This document shows, piece after piece, positions 1 to 7,297 of a stretch of 21,897 nucleotides of DNA (the stretch's first letter is position 1; each line of letters opens with the position of its first letter). The notes under the pieces are model-generated. The model was not told where the DNA came from and did no database searches. It saw nothing but the letters and a program-made list of their open reading frames with translations. This stretch comes from DAOMOP01 sp035444405. GTDB taxonomy: Bacteria; Pseudomonadota; Gammaproteobacteria; Burkholderiales; Rhodocyclaceae. The position numbers were made by a program, and so were the translations under genes. The stretch lies in the NCBI GenBank assembly GCA_035444405.1, contig DAOMOP010000046.1, forward strand, positions 1 to 21,897. The letters are read 5' to 3'.

Positions 1-236
1 GCCTCGAGCTGCTCGCGCGTGCGGACCTGCGCCCGGCTCTGCCCCGCCTGCACGTACCGGTCGAGTCGATGCACGGCGCGCACGACGCGCTGATGCCGGT
101 CGACGGCGCCCGCTGGCTGGCACGACAGTGGCCGCAATCGCGGCTGACGGTGTTCGACGACTGCGGTCATGCGCCGTTTCTGTCTCATCCGGCCGCGTGC
201 GCAGCGATCATCGCGAGGAATGTCGCCGATGCATGA
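1..236 (+). CDS. bioH: BioH, pimeloyl-ACP methyl ester carboxylesterase (3' part only)
   Basis: Open frame from position 3 to a TGA at 234-236; the 5' part lies outside the window, leaving 77 C-terminal residues. BioH is a cytoplasmic alpha/beta hydrolase that removes the methyl group from pimeloyl-ACP methyl ester, ending the BioC-BioH route to the pimelate moiety of biotin. The visible part carries the last two members of the hydrolase triad: the Asp in HGAHDALMP and the His in GHAPFLSHP, which match the E. coli BioH pattern (LDGLVP and AHAPFISHP). The nucleophilic Ser should lie upstream of the window. The end overlaps the start of bioC by 8 nt, supporting one transcript and linked function. 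A generic alpha/beta hydrolase is the alternative, but the bioC-bioD context makes BioH much more likely. Confidence 0.88.
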   Translation, partial: LELLARADLRPALPRLHVPVESMHGAHDALMPVDGARWLARQWPQSRLTVFDDCGHAPFLSHPAACAAIIARNVADA

Positions 237-1050
237 GCCGGATCGCCTCGGCACCCCGCGACCCGACAAGCGTACCGTGCGGGCCGCCTTCGACCGCGCC
301 GCGCCCAGCTACGACAGCGCCGCGGCGGTGCAGCGCGAGGCGTGCGCGCATCTGTTGCGTTTCGCCGCCGCGTACCGCCCGGGCGGTACGGTCGCGCGCG
401 TGCTCGACGCCGGCTGCGGCACCGGCCACGCGCTGAGTCTCCTGAGCGCGCACTTCCCCGACGCCTCGGCGATCGCGCTCGACTTCGCGCCGGCCATGCT
501 CGCGCGCCTCGACAAACCTGCACGGCAAGCGCCGGTCCAATCGCTGTGCGCCGACCTCGAAGCCCTGCCGCTCGCCGATGCCTCGATCGATCTGGTGTGG
601 TCCAGCCTCGCGCTGCAGTGGTGCGACCCCGCGCGCGCCTTTGCCGAGTTCGCACGCGTGATGCGGCCGGGCGCCGCGGCGTGGCTCGCGACGCTGGGCC
701 CCGGCACGCTGCACGAGCTGCGCACCGCCTTCGCCGCCATCGACGATGCCGAGCACGTGATCGGCTTCCACGCGCCCGAACATTGGCTCGCGGGCGCCGC
801 GCAAGCCGGCCTCACCGTACGCGCCCACACCACGTGCACGATCCATGCGCTCGCCGCCGACCTGCGCAGCCTGCTCGCCGACATCAAGGCGATCGGCGCC
901 CACAGCGTCGGCGCCGCCCGCCGCCGCGCGCCGCTCGGCAAGGCGGCATGGCGCACGCTGCAGAGCGCCTACGAAGGCCATCGCCGTGCCGATGGGTTGC
1001 TGCCCGCGAGCTACGACCTCATCCTCATCGCCCTCGCCAGACCGGAGTGA
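229..1050 (+). CDS. bioC: BioC, malonyl-ACP O-methyltransferase
   Basis: A 273-residue class I SAM-dependent methyltransferase. It methylates the free carboxyl of malonyl-ACP so that fatty acid synthesis can extend it to pimeloyl-ACP methyl ester, the first committed step of biotin synthesis. The N-terminal segment KRTVRAAFDRAAPSYDSAA is typical of BioC. SAM motif I is VLDAGCGTGH at residues 58-67, followed by an acidic residue in ALDFAP and by DLVWSSLALQWCD, which resembles motifs II/III. I chose the ATG at 229 because GAGGAA at 215-220 sits 8 nt ahead as a ribosome site. The ATG at 220 would be too close to that site, and an ATG at 169 would lengthen the overlap with bioH to 68 nt. It is slightly longer than E. 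coli BioC (about 251 residues). bioD follows after 4 nt. Confidence 0.93.
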   Translation: MHEPDRLGTPRPDKRTVRAAFDRAAPSYDSAAAVQREACAHLLRFAAAYRPGGTVARVLDAGCGTGHALSLLSAHFPDASAIALDFAPAMLARLDKPARQAPVQSLCADLEALPLADASIDLVWSSLALQWCDPARAFAEFARVMRPGAAAWLATLGPGTLHELRTAFAAIDDAEHVIGFHAPEHWLAGAAQAGLTVRAHTTCTIHALAADLRSLLADIKAIGAHSVGAARRRAPLGKAAWRTLQSAYEGHRRADGLLPASYDLILIALARPE

Positions 1051-1054
1051 TCGC

Positions 1055-1768
1055 ATGCCCGAGAACAAAGCCTGGTTCGTAACCGGCACCGACACCGAGA
1101 TCGGCAAGACCTTCACGACCTGCGCGCTGCTTCACCATGCACGCGCGAGCGGGCGGCGCGCCGTCGGCATGAAACCGGTCGCCGCCGGCGCCGAGGAAAT
1201 CGACGGCCAGCGCATCAACGACGATGCCGCCCGGCTGCGCGCGGCCGGCAGCTTCGATCCCGGGCTCGAGTGGCTCAATCCCTACTGCCTGAAGAGCCCG
1301 ATCGCACCGCACATCGCCGCCGCCGAGGAAGGACTGCGCCTCGACCGCGATCGCATCGTCGCGGCCTTCAACCATCTGCAGTCGCTTGCCGACATCGTGC
1401 TGGTCGAGGGGGTCGGCGGCTTTCGCGTGCCGCTCGGCGACGACTACGACAGCGCCGACCTGGCGGTCGCGCTCGGCCTGCCGGTGATCCTCGTCGTCGG
1501 CATGCGCCTGGGCTGCATCAACCATGCCCTGCTCACGGCCGAAGCGATTGCCGCGCGCGGCCTGACGCTGGCCGGCTGGATCGCGAACCGCGTCGATCCG
1601 CTGATGTTGCGCTTGGACGAAAACGTGGCCGCGCTCGAGACCCGCATCGGTGGCCCGCTGCTGGGCATCGTCCCCCACGTCGCCGATGGCGACGCCGCAC
1701 AGGCCGCAGCCGCGTTGCGTCTGCCGGACGAGGACGCGGCACGCCCGCCCTCGACTTTGCACACGTGA
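1055..1768 (+). CDS. bioD: BioD, dethiobiotin synthetase
   Basis: A 237-residue ATP-dependent enzyme that closes the ureido ring of dethiobiotin from 7,8-diaminopelargonate, CO2 and ATP, the penultimate step of biotin synthesis. Seen in the sequence: the P-loop GTDTEIGKT at residues 11-19, the lysine in GMKPVAAG (K40), the NDDA acidic site near 56-59, PYCLKSPIAPHIAA, the VEGVGG motif near 117-122, and VGMRLGCINHALLTAEAI. All match E. coli BioD closely. The length is normal. The ATG at 1055 has GGAG at 1044-1047, 7 nt upstream. It is the last gene of the plus-strand biotin cluster and converges with the minus-strand methyltransferase gene. Confidence 0.96.
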   Translation: MPENKAWFVTGTDTEIGKTFTTCALLHHARASGRRAVGMKPVAAGAEEIDGQRINDDAARLRAAGSFDPGLEWLNPYCLKSPIAPHIAAAEEGLRLDRDRIVAAFNHLQSLADIVLVEGVGGFRVPLGDDYDSADLAVALGLPVILVVGMRLGCINHALLTAEAIAARGLTLAGWIANRVDPLMLRLDENVAALETRIGGPLLGIVPHVADGDAAQAAAALRLPDEDAARPPSTLHT

Positions 1769-1852
1769 CGCATGCGCCCGTGCTGACGTCGGACTGCCGG
1801 CTCGACGCCGCACGATGCGTGCGGAGCGCATGCCGTGCTCGGCCCCCTCATC

Positions 1853-1872
1853 GCGCTGGGCGCAACCAGCGC
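1853..1872. terminator. Hairpin between convergent bioD and the RNA methyltransferase gene
   Basis: In the 108-nt convergent gap, GCGCTGG (1853-1859) pairs perfectly with CCAGCGC (1866-1872) around a 6-nt loop. It lies 4 nt beyond the TGA of the minus-strand gene. A second, weaker imperfect stem (CACG-ATGCG against CGCAT-GC-CGTG) lies at 1811-1837. A symmetric hairpin between two converging transcription units suggests a bidirectional terminator. Neither strand has a proper T-run after the stem (plus side CCCTTC), so intrinsic termination is not established. Confidence 0.4.
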
Positions 1873-1876
1873 CCCT

Positions 1877-2671
1877 TCAGGCGGGGGCGGCCGCGCGCTG
1901 CTGACGCACCTGCTCGAACAGGCAGATCGCCGCCGCCGCGGCGACGTTGAGCGACTCGACCGGCCCCGGCATCGGAATGCCGACGCGGGTGTGCGCCCAC
2001 GCCGCGAGCTCGGCCGACAGCCCGCGTCCTTCCGCACCGAACAGCCACGCCACGGCGCCCCGCAGATCGACGCCGTACAAGATCTCGGTGCCGGGCCCCA
2101 GCGCGGTGGCGACGATCCGGCCGCGATAGCCGCCCAGCACGGCGGCCACGTCGACATGCTCGTGCACGTGCAGGCAGAAGTGCGCACCCATGCCGGCACG
2201 CAGCACCCGCGGCGACCACGCCTGGGCGCAGCCGGGCGTCAGCAGCACGTCGCGCAGTCCGGCCGCCGCGGCCGTGCGCAACAGCGTGCCGAGGTTGCCT
2301 GCATCCTGCACGCCGTCGAGCACGAGCAGCGAAGCGTCGAGCGCGACCGGAGGGGGTGCCGGCGGCAGATCGACGACGGCGAGCAGCCCCGAAGGCGTAT
2401 CGACCGGACTCACGTGCGCGAACAGGGCATCGGGCAGATGCACCGACGCGAGGCCGGCGTTCGTCGCAACGATTGCGGCGATTTCGTCGCGCGCCAGCCC
2501 CTGATCGCTGACGACGAGCTCGCGCAGTGGCCAGCCGGCCTCGAGCGCCGCGCGCACCAGATGGGCGCCGTCGAGCAGCGTCTGGCCGAGCTTGCGCCGC
2601 TCGCGACCGGAGTGCGCGAGCGCATGCAGCCGCTTCACGAACGGGTTGTCGCGTGACGACAAGGCCTTCAT
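1877..2671 (-). CDS. TrmH/SpoU-family RNA 2'-O-methyltransferase
   Basis: A 264-residue SPOUT-class enzyme that likely transfers a methyl group from SAM to a ribose 2'-OH in rRNA or tRNA. The C-terminal SpoU domain shows all three family motifs: LDGVQDAGNLGTLLRTA (118-134), LFGAEGRGLS (210-219) and IPMPGPVESLNVAAAAAI (232-249), which form the trefoil-knot SAM site. The N-terminal 100 residues (SSRDNPFVKRLHAL, LLDGAHLVRAAL) resemble the substrate-binding domain of RlmB/TsnR-like members. The exact target nucleotide cannot be read from sequence. GGAGG precedes the ATG. It is the last gene of the long minus-strand string, 37 nt after rnhB, where E. coli has dnaE. Confidence 0.9.
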   Translation of the reverse strand: MKALSSRDNPFVKRLHALAHSGRERRKLGQTLLDGAHLVRAALEAGWPLRELVVSDQGLARDEIAAIVATNAGLASVHLPDALFAHVSPVDTPSGLLAVVDLPPAPPPVALDASLLVLDGVQDAGNLGTLLRTAAAAGLRDVLLTPGCAQAWSPRVLRAGMGAHFCLHVHEHVDVAAVLGGYRGRIVATALGPGTEILYGVDLRGAVAWLFGAEGRGLSAELAAWAHTRVGIPMPGPVESLNVAAAAAICLFEQVRQQRAAAPA

Positions 2672-2708
2672 CCTGCCTCCGACTCCCGGCCGCTCGGGCG
2701 ACCCCGGC

Positions 2709-3314
2709 TCACGTGGCCGCCCCGCCTGGCCACAGCTCGGGACAGTCGAGCAGCTTGCGCACCGGTGCGAAGCTGCGCCGATAGCAGTCGATCACGCCAT
2801 GCGCACGCAGCGCCGCCAGATGGGCAGCGGTCGGGTAACCCTTGTGCCGTGCGAAGCCGTAGGCCGGATGGCGCGCATCGAGCGCGATCATGTGGGCGTC
2901 GCGCGCCGTCTTGGCGAGGATCGATGCGGCGGCGATGGCCGCGTCGCTGGCATCGCCGCCGACGACTGCTTCGCAGCGCAGCGCGAGCGGCGGACAGCGG
3001 TTGCCGTCGACGCGCACGAGCGACGGCGTGACGTCCAGAACGCCCACCGCGCGCGTCATCGCGAGCATCGTTGCGTGCAGGATGTTCAGGCGGTCGATCT
3101 CCTCGACGCTCGCCTCGGCCACCGCCCAGGCCAGCGCGCAGCCGCGGATTTCCGCGGCGAGCCGCTCGCGCGTGCGCGCGGTGAGCTTCTTCGAGTCGTT
3201 CAGCCCGGCGATCGGGGCGGCCGGATCGAGAATCACCGCCGCGGCAACCACCGGACCGCACAAGGGACCGCGTCCGGCTTCGTCCACGCCGCAGATCAGC
3301 ACTTCGTTGGACAT
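2709..3314 (-). CDS. rnhB: Ribonuclease HII
   Basis: A 201-residue RNase HII that cuts the RNA strand of RNA/DNA hybrids and nicks at single ribonucleotides misincorporated into DNA. The four acidic metal ligands are visible: D11 and E12 in GVDEAGRGPLCGPV, D103 in RVDGN, and D121 in GGDASDAAIAAASILAK. The family pattern LNDSKKLT is at 39-46, and HPAYGFARHKGYPTAAH is near 149-165. The length matches E. coli (198). It follows lpxB after a 52-nt spacer, as in E. coli and relatives. A GGGAG ribosome site lies just upstream of the ATG. Confidence 0.97.
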   Translation of the reverse strand: MSNEVLICGVDEAGRGPLCGPVVAAAVILDPAAPIAGLNDSKKLTARTRERLAAEIRGCALAWAVAEASVEEIDRLNILHATMLAMTRAVGVLDVTPSLVRVDGNRCPPLALRCEAVVGGDASDAAIAAASILAKTARDAHMIALDARHPAYGFARHKGYPTAAHLAALRAHGVIDCYRRSFAPVRKLLDCPELWPGGAAT

Positions 3315-3334
3315 CTTCTCTCCCGAGTCATGCA

Positions 3335-3351
3335 GCGGTCGGCCGGACCGC
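3335..3351. other. Small hairpin in the lpxB-rnhB spacer
   Basis: GCGGTC (3335-3340) pairs with GACCGC (3346-3351) around a 5-nt loop, within the 52-nt gap between lpxB and rnhB. No U-tract follows in the direction of transcription, so it is not a convincing terminator. It could be an RNA-processing or stability element, or chance in GC-rich DNA. Confidence 0.25.
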
Positions 3352-3366
3352 CGCCCGTCGTGCGAC

Positions 3367-4512
3367 CTAGGCCCGCGCCAGATACGGCAGGATCGCGTCG
3401 GCCGCCTTCTGTGACGTGTTCTGCCGCAGGCTCAGGTGCAGCGCGGTGAAACGCCGCGCGAGCGCGGCGCGCGCGTCGGCATCGGCGAGCCAGTGCTCGA
3501 TCGCCCCGACGAGCGCCTGCGGCCGGGCCTCATCCTGCAGCAGCTCCGGCACCACCGTCTCGTTGCACAGAATGTTGGGCAGACCCACCCATGGCAGATA
3601 GGCCATGCGCTTCATCAGCCGGTACTGCCACTTGCCGATGCGGTAGCTGATCACCATCGGCCGCTTGAGCAGCGCCGCCTCGAGGCTGGCGGTGCCGCTG
3701 GCGACCAGCACCACGTCGGCGGCCGTCATCGCGTCGACCGCATGCCCGAACAGGATGCGCAGCGGCAACCGGTCGTCGCCCTGCTCCTGCATCGCGGCCT
3801 CGAACAGCCGGCGCGTCTCGCGCGTGGCCAGCGGCACGACGAAGGCGATGCCGGGGTGGCGCTCGGCGAGCAGGCGCGCGGTCGCCAGATAGGTCGGCGC
3901 GAGGTTGCGCACCTCCGATTCGCGGCTGCCGGGCAGCATCGCGACGATCGTCGCGTCGGCCGGCAGCTGCAGGCGCTCGCGCGCGGCCGCGCGATCGGGC
4001 TCGAGCGGCAGCACGTCGGCGAGCGGATGGCCGACGTAGCTCGCCGCGATACCCGCCTCTTCGTATAGCGGTGTCTCGAACGGAAACAGGCACAGCATGT
4101 GCGACACGGCCGCGGCGATGTCGGCGATGCGCCCACGCCGCCAGGCCCAGATCGACGGGCTGACGAAGTGGATCGCCGGCATGCCGGCTTCGCGCACACG
4201 GCGCTCCAGCCACAGGTTGAAGTCGGGCGCATCGACGCCGATGAAGGCGTCCGGACGATCCGCGCGGATGCGCTCGAGCAGCGCCTTGCGCATGCCCGAC
4301 AACTCGCGGTAGCGCTTGAGCGCATCGACGTAGCCGTGCACCGCCAGCCGCTCGCAGGACCACAGCGCCCGAAAACCCTCGCGCTCCATGTTCGGGCCGC
4401 CGATGCCGTAGAATTCGGCGTCGGGCACGCGTTCGCGCAGGGCCCGTATCAGGTGGCTGGCGAGCAGATCGCCGGACGCCTCGCCCGCGACCATCGCAAT
4501 GCGCGTCGTCAT
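3367..4512 (-). CDS. lpxB: Lipid A disaccharide synthase
   Basis: A 381-residue GT19 glycosyltransferase, peripheral to the inner membrane. It joins UDP-2,3-diacylglucosamine to lipid X to form the beta-1,6-linked disaccharide of lipid A. Family motifs in order: AGEASGDLLASHLIRAL at the N-terminus, FYGIGGPNME near 34-43, GVDAPDFNLWLE near 92-103 (containing the catalytic-site Asp), FVSPSIWAWRRGR near 116-128, YVGHPLAD near 159-166, LPGSRESEVRNL, and SGTASLEAALLKRPMVISYR. The length equals that of the E. coli enzyme. It starts 4 nt after lpxA ends, with TGAGG next to the start, so translation is probably coupled. Confidence 0.97.
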   Translation of the reverse strand: MTTRIAMVAGEASGDLLASHLIRALRERVPDAEFYGIGGPNMEREGFRALWSCERLAVHGYVDALKRYRELSGMRKALLERIRADRPDAFIGVDAPDFNLWLERRVREAGMPAIHFVSPSIWAWRRGRIADIAAAVSHMLCLFPFETPLYEEAGIAASYVGHPLADVLPLEPDRAAARERLQLPADATIVAMLPGSRESEVRNLAPTYLATARLLAERHPGIAFVVPLATRETRRLFEAAMQEQGDDRLPLRILFGHAVDAMTAADVVLVASGTASLEAALLKRPMVISYRIGKWQYRLMKRMAYLPWVGLPNILCNETVVPELLQDEARPQALVGAIEHWLADADARAALARRFTALHLSLRQNTSQKAADAILPYLARA

Positions 4513-4516
4513 GGCC

Positions 4517-5287
4517 TCAACGGACCAGGCCGCGCGCGGAGCTGGCGATGAATTCGCTGAACGGACGAACTTCCGGCGTGCTTGCGGCGATCTCGCCGAC
4601 GCGCTGGCGCGCTTCGTCGAGCGACAGCCCGGAACGATACAGCGCGCGGTAGGCGCGCTTGATCGCGGCGATGGCCTCGGCCGAGAAGCCCCGCCGGCGC
4701 AAGCCCTCGCTGTTGATGCCGTGCGGACTGGCCGGATTGCCGGCCACCGTCACGAACGGCGGCAAATCCTGCAGCAGCACCGTGCCGACGCCGCAGAAGG
4801 CGTGCGCACCGACGCGTGTGAACTGGTGCACGCCGGTGAAGCCGCCGAGGATGACCCAGTCGCCGATCTCGACGTGTCCGGCCAGCGTCGCGTTGTTCGC
4901 GAAGATCGTGTGATCCCCGACCACGCAGTCGTGCGCGATATGCACGTAGGCCATGATCCAGTTGTCGCTGCCGATGCGGGTGACGCCGGCATCCTGGCTG
5001 GTGCCGCAATTGAACGAGCAATATTCGCGGATCGTGTTGCGGTCGCCGATCTGCAGACGCGTCGGCTCTCCGGCGTACTTCTTGTCCTGCGGCGGCGCGC
5101 CGATCGAGCAGAACTGGAAGATCTCGTTGCCGCGTCCGATCGACGTGTGGCCTTCGATGACCACATGCGACCCGATCCGCGTATCGTCGCCGATCTCGAC
5201 GTGTTCGCCGATGATCGAGTACGCGCCGACGGCAACGCTGCCCCCCAGACGTGCGCCGGGATGGACGATGGCGGTCGGGTGGATCAT
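4517..5287 (-). CDS. lpxA: UDP-N-acetylglucosamine O-acyltransferase
   Basis: A 256-residue soluble trimeric left-handed beta-helix enzyme that moves a 3-hydroxyacyl chain from ACP to UDP-GlcNAc, the first step of lipid A synthesis. Hexapeptide repeats run from about residue 8 to 180. The catalytic His is H119 in HIAHDC. The C-terminal helices include GLRRRGFSAEAIAAIKRAYRAL. The start at 5287 (MIHPTAIVHPGA) matches the family, and the open frame upstream belongs to fabZ's shadow. The ATG overlaps the fabZ TGA as ATGA. Alignment to E. coli LpxA puts V167 at the position of G173, the hydrocarbon ruler, so a chain shorter than C14 is predicted. Confidence 0.97.
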   Translation of the reverse strand: MIHPTAIVHPGARLGGSVAVGAYSIIGEHVEIGDDTRIGSHVVIEGHTSIGRGNEIFQFCSIGAPPQDKKYAGEPTRLQIGDRNTIREYCSFNCGTSQDAGVTRIGSDNWIMAYVHIAHDCVVGDHTIFANNATLAGHVEIGDWVILGGFTGVHQFTRVGAHAFCGVGTVLLQDLPPFVTVAGNPASPHGINSEGLRRRGFSAEAIAAIKRAYRALYRSGLSLDEARQRVGEIAASTPEVRPFSEFIASSARGLVR

Positions 5288-5721
5288 GACAAGGTCTTCA
5301 GCGCGCACATCAGCTCGGCCTCGGCGGCGACCTCGTCGCCGACGCGTGCCACGCCTTCGTACTTCCAGATGTTGCGCATCGTCCGTGCAATGCCGACTTC
5401 GAGCAGCAGCTGGTCGCCCGGTCCGACCGGCCGCTTGAAGCGCGCCTTGTCGATGCCGGCGAAGTAGACGACCGAGTTCTCGTCGGGCTTCTGTCCCATC
5501 GTCTTGAACGACAGCACCGCGGCCGCCTGCGCGAGCGCCTCGAGAATCAGCACGCCCGGCATCACCGGGCGGTGCGGAAAGTGGCCCGGAAAGAACGGCT
5601 CGTTGATCGTCACGTTCTTGACCGCGAGCACGCGCTTGCCTTCTTCGAGCTCCAGTACGCGATCGACGAGCAGAAAGGGATAGCGGTGGGGCAGGTACTG
5701 GAGGATTTCGTTGATGTCCAT
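5284..5721 (-). CDS. fabZ: 3-hydroxyacyl-[ACP] dehydratase FabZ
   Basis: A 145-residue hot-dog-fold dehydratase that removes water from 3-hydroxyacyl-ACP in fatty acid elongation. It competes with LpxA and LpxD for the same substrate pool. The hallmarks are LPHRYPFLLVDRV (10-22), FFPGHFPHRPVMPGVLILEALAQ (43-65) with catalytic H47 and E61, and the C-terminal DQLLLEVGI segment. The length matches E. coli (151). It lies between lpxD (5 nt) and lpxA (4-nt ATGA overlap), the standard arrangement. No strong ribosome site precedes the ATG: the nearest is AAGGG about 12 nt away, so coupling with lpxD is likely. Confidence 0.97.
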   Translation of the reverse strand: MDINEILQYLPHRYPFLLVDRVLELEEGKRVLAVKNVTINEPFFPGHFPHRPVMPGVLILEALAQAAAVLSFKTMGQKPDENSVVYFAGIDKARFKRPVGPGDQLLLEVGIARTMRNIWKYEGVARVGDEVAAEAELMCALKTLS

Positions 5722-5726
5722 TGTTG

Positions 5727-6749
5727 TTACGCGCCCTTGCGGGCTTCCAGGAGTTGTTCGAGCTTGCGCACGCGGTCGGCGAGCGCGTCGAGGTGGCGAA
5801 GGTGCGAAAAGTTGCGGACCCAGTCGCCATGGCCCTGCACCGGCAGGCTGCCGGTATACACGCCTGCGTGCCGGATCGACTTGCTCACCAGCGTTCCGGC
5901 CGAGATCACGACGTCGTCGGCGATCTCCAGATGGCCGATGATGCCGGCCTGGCCGCCGATCATGCAGCGCGCCCCGATCGTCGTGCTGCCGGCGATGCCG
6001 ACACAGCCGGCGATGGCGGTGTTCGCGCCGATGCGCACGTTGTGTGCGATCTGGATCTGGTTGTCGAGCTTCACGCCGTCACCGATCACGGTGTCGTCGA
6101 GCGCACCACGATCGACGGTGGTGTTCGCGCCGATCTCGACTGCGTCGCCGACGACGACGCGGCCGGTCTGCGGAATCTTGATCCAGCCGCCGTCGCGCTC
6201 ACGCGCAAAGCCGAAACCGTCGGCCCCGATGACCGCCCCGGAATGCACGATGCAGTCGCGACCGACGATGCAGCCGTCGTAGATCGTGACGTTTGCCAGG
6301 AGCCGCGTGCCGGCCCCGATGCGACAGCCACGCCCGATGTGGCAGCCCGGCCCGATCACGACACCGTCACCCAGTTCGGTGTCCGCCCCGACCGACGTCA
6401 GTGCACCGATGTGGACGCCTTCGCCGACCCGGCAATCGACGGCTGCCGACGGATGTACGCCCGCGGGCGGCGTTTCGGGGGGATTGAAGAGCTGGGCGAG
6501 CCGCGCATAGTACGCATACGGGTCGTCGGTGATGATTCGCGGCCGGTCGGTGCGCTCGCGCGTGCCGGGCGACAGCACCAGCGCCGCGGCGCGACACGAC
6601 GCGAGGCGGCCGGCATACTTCGGATTGGCCAGGAAGGCGATGTCGGTCTCTTCGGCCTGGTCGAGCGAAGCGACCCGCCGAACGGTTGTCGCGCCGTCGC
6701 CGACGAGCTCGCCGCCCAGGCGCGCAACCAGTTCGTCCAGTCGGTACAT
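5727..6749 (-). CDS. lpxD: UDP-3-O-(3-hydroxyacyl)glucosamine N-acyltransferase
   Basis: A 340-residue trimeric acyltransferase that adds the N-linked 3-hydroxyacyl chain at position 2 in lipid A synthesis (third step). The N-terminal uridine-binding domain covers about residues 1-95. A left-handed beta-helix of hexapeptide repeats follows (about 98-300), with catalytic H236 in QIQIAHNV. The C-terminus has a helical, ACP-binding tail (NFSHLRHLDALADRVRKLEQLLEARK). GADGFGFARERDG near 176-187 is also typical of LpxD. The length matches E. coli (341). It begins 9 nt after ompH ends. Confidence 0.97.
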   Translation of the reverse strand: MYRLDELVARLGGELVGDGATTVRRVASLDQAEETDIAFLANPKYAGRLASCRAAALVLSPGTRERTDRPRIITDDPYAYYARLAQLFNPPETPPAGVHPSAAVDCRVGEGVHIGALTSVGADTELGDGVVIGPGCHIGRGCRIGAGTRLLANVTIYDGCIVGRDCIVHSGAVIGADGFGFARERDGGWIKIPQTGRVVVGDAVEIGANTTVDRGALDDTVIGDGVKLDNQIQIAHNVRIGANTAIAGCVGIAGSTTIGARCMIGGQAGIIGHLEIADDVVISAGTLVSKSIRHAGVYTGSLPVQGHGDWVRNFSHLRHLDALADRVRKLEQLLEARKGA

Positions 6750-6758
6750 GAGCAGGAT

Positions 6759-7262
6759 TCAGCGGCTCTCGGCCAGTACCTTGATGACCTTCTCGGTGAT
6801 GTCGATGCGCGGGCTGGCGTAGACCGCCTCCTGCAGGATCACGTCGAACTGCTCCTTTTCCGCGATCTGCTTGATCGCGCTGTTGGCACGGTCGAGCACG
6901 GTCGCCAGCTCCTCGTTGCGGCGCTGGTTCAGATCCTCGCGGAACTCGCGCTGCTTGCGCTGGAAGTCGCGGTTCAGGTCGTTGAAGGCGCGCTCCTTGT
7001 TGCGCCGCTCGGCCTCGGCCATGGTCAGACCGTTGCGCTCGAGGTCCTCCTGCATCGCCTGCAGCTCGCTCGCCATGCGTTGCAGCTCCTGGTCGCGCCG
7101 CTCGAACTCCTTCTCGAGCCGCTGCTGAGCCCGCACCGCAGGCGCGGCCTCGCGCATCAGCCGGTCGGAATCGACGAAACCGATCTTGGACTGCGCCAGC
7201 GCCGACTGCGCCGCAAGCGCGAGCATGGCAGCAACCAGTGCGGGAAATACACGAACTCTCAC
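6759..7262 (-). CDS. ompH: OmpH/Skp-family periplasmic chaperone
   Basis: A 167-residue precursor. A signal peptide runs over residues 1-23, ending in SALA before QSKIGFVDSDRL. The mature chain starts with the OmpH beta strand (KIGFVDSDRLM) and continues as a long charged coiled coil (about 45-125). It returns to the body with FDVILQEAVYASPRIDITEKVIKVL. Skp trimers hold unfolded outer-membrane proteins in the periplasm and pass them to BamA. The start is GTG (7260-7262), preceded by a strong GGAGG with 5-nt spacing. It sits between bamA and lpxD, as in most proteobacteria. The GTG overlaps the stop of a possible 12-codon mini-ORF. Confidence 0.94.
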   Translation of the reverse strand: MRVRVFPALVAAMLALAAQSALAQSKIGFVDSDRLMREAAPAVRAQQRLEKEFERRDQELQRMASELQAMQEDLERNGLTMAEAERRNKERAFNDLNRDFQRKQREFREDLNQRRNEELATVLDRANSAIKQIAEKEQFDVILQEAVYASPRIDITEKVIKVLAESR

Positions 7263-7297
7263 TTAAACCTCCAACGTATTGGGGCAATGCGGGTCAT
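7259..7297 (-). CDS. Possible 12-codon mini-ORF bridging bamA and ompH
   Basis: bamA ends in TGATGA. The ATG inside that string opens the frame MTRIAPIRWRFK and ends in a TGA that overlaps the ompH GTG start as GTGA. The frame therefore overlaps both neighbours and fills the whole spacer, and the ompH ribosome site GGAGG lies inside it. This geometry could let ribosomes carry over from bamA to ompH. It has no clear ribosome site of its own and no recognisable homology. A frame this short can easily arise by chance. Confidence 0.2.
   Translation of the reverse strand: MTRIAPIRWRFK

Noticed and set aside
169..228. Upstream ATG starts for bioC at 169 and 220
   Set aside because: The 169 start overlaps bioH by 68 nt without a ribosome site, and for 220 the GAGG lies only 1 nt away; 229 has GAGGAA at 8 nt.
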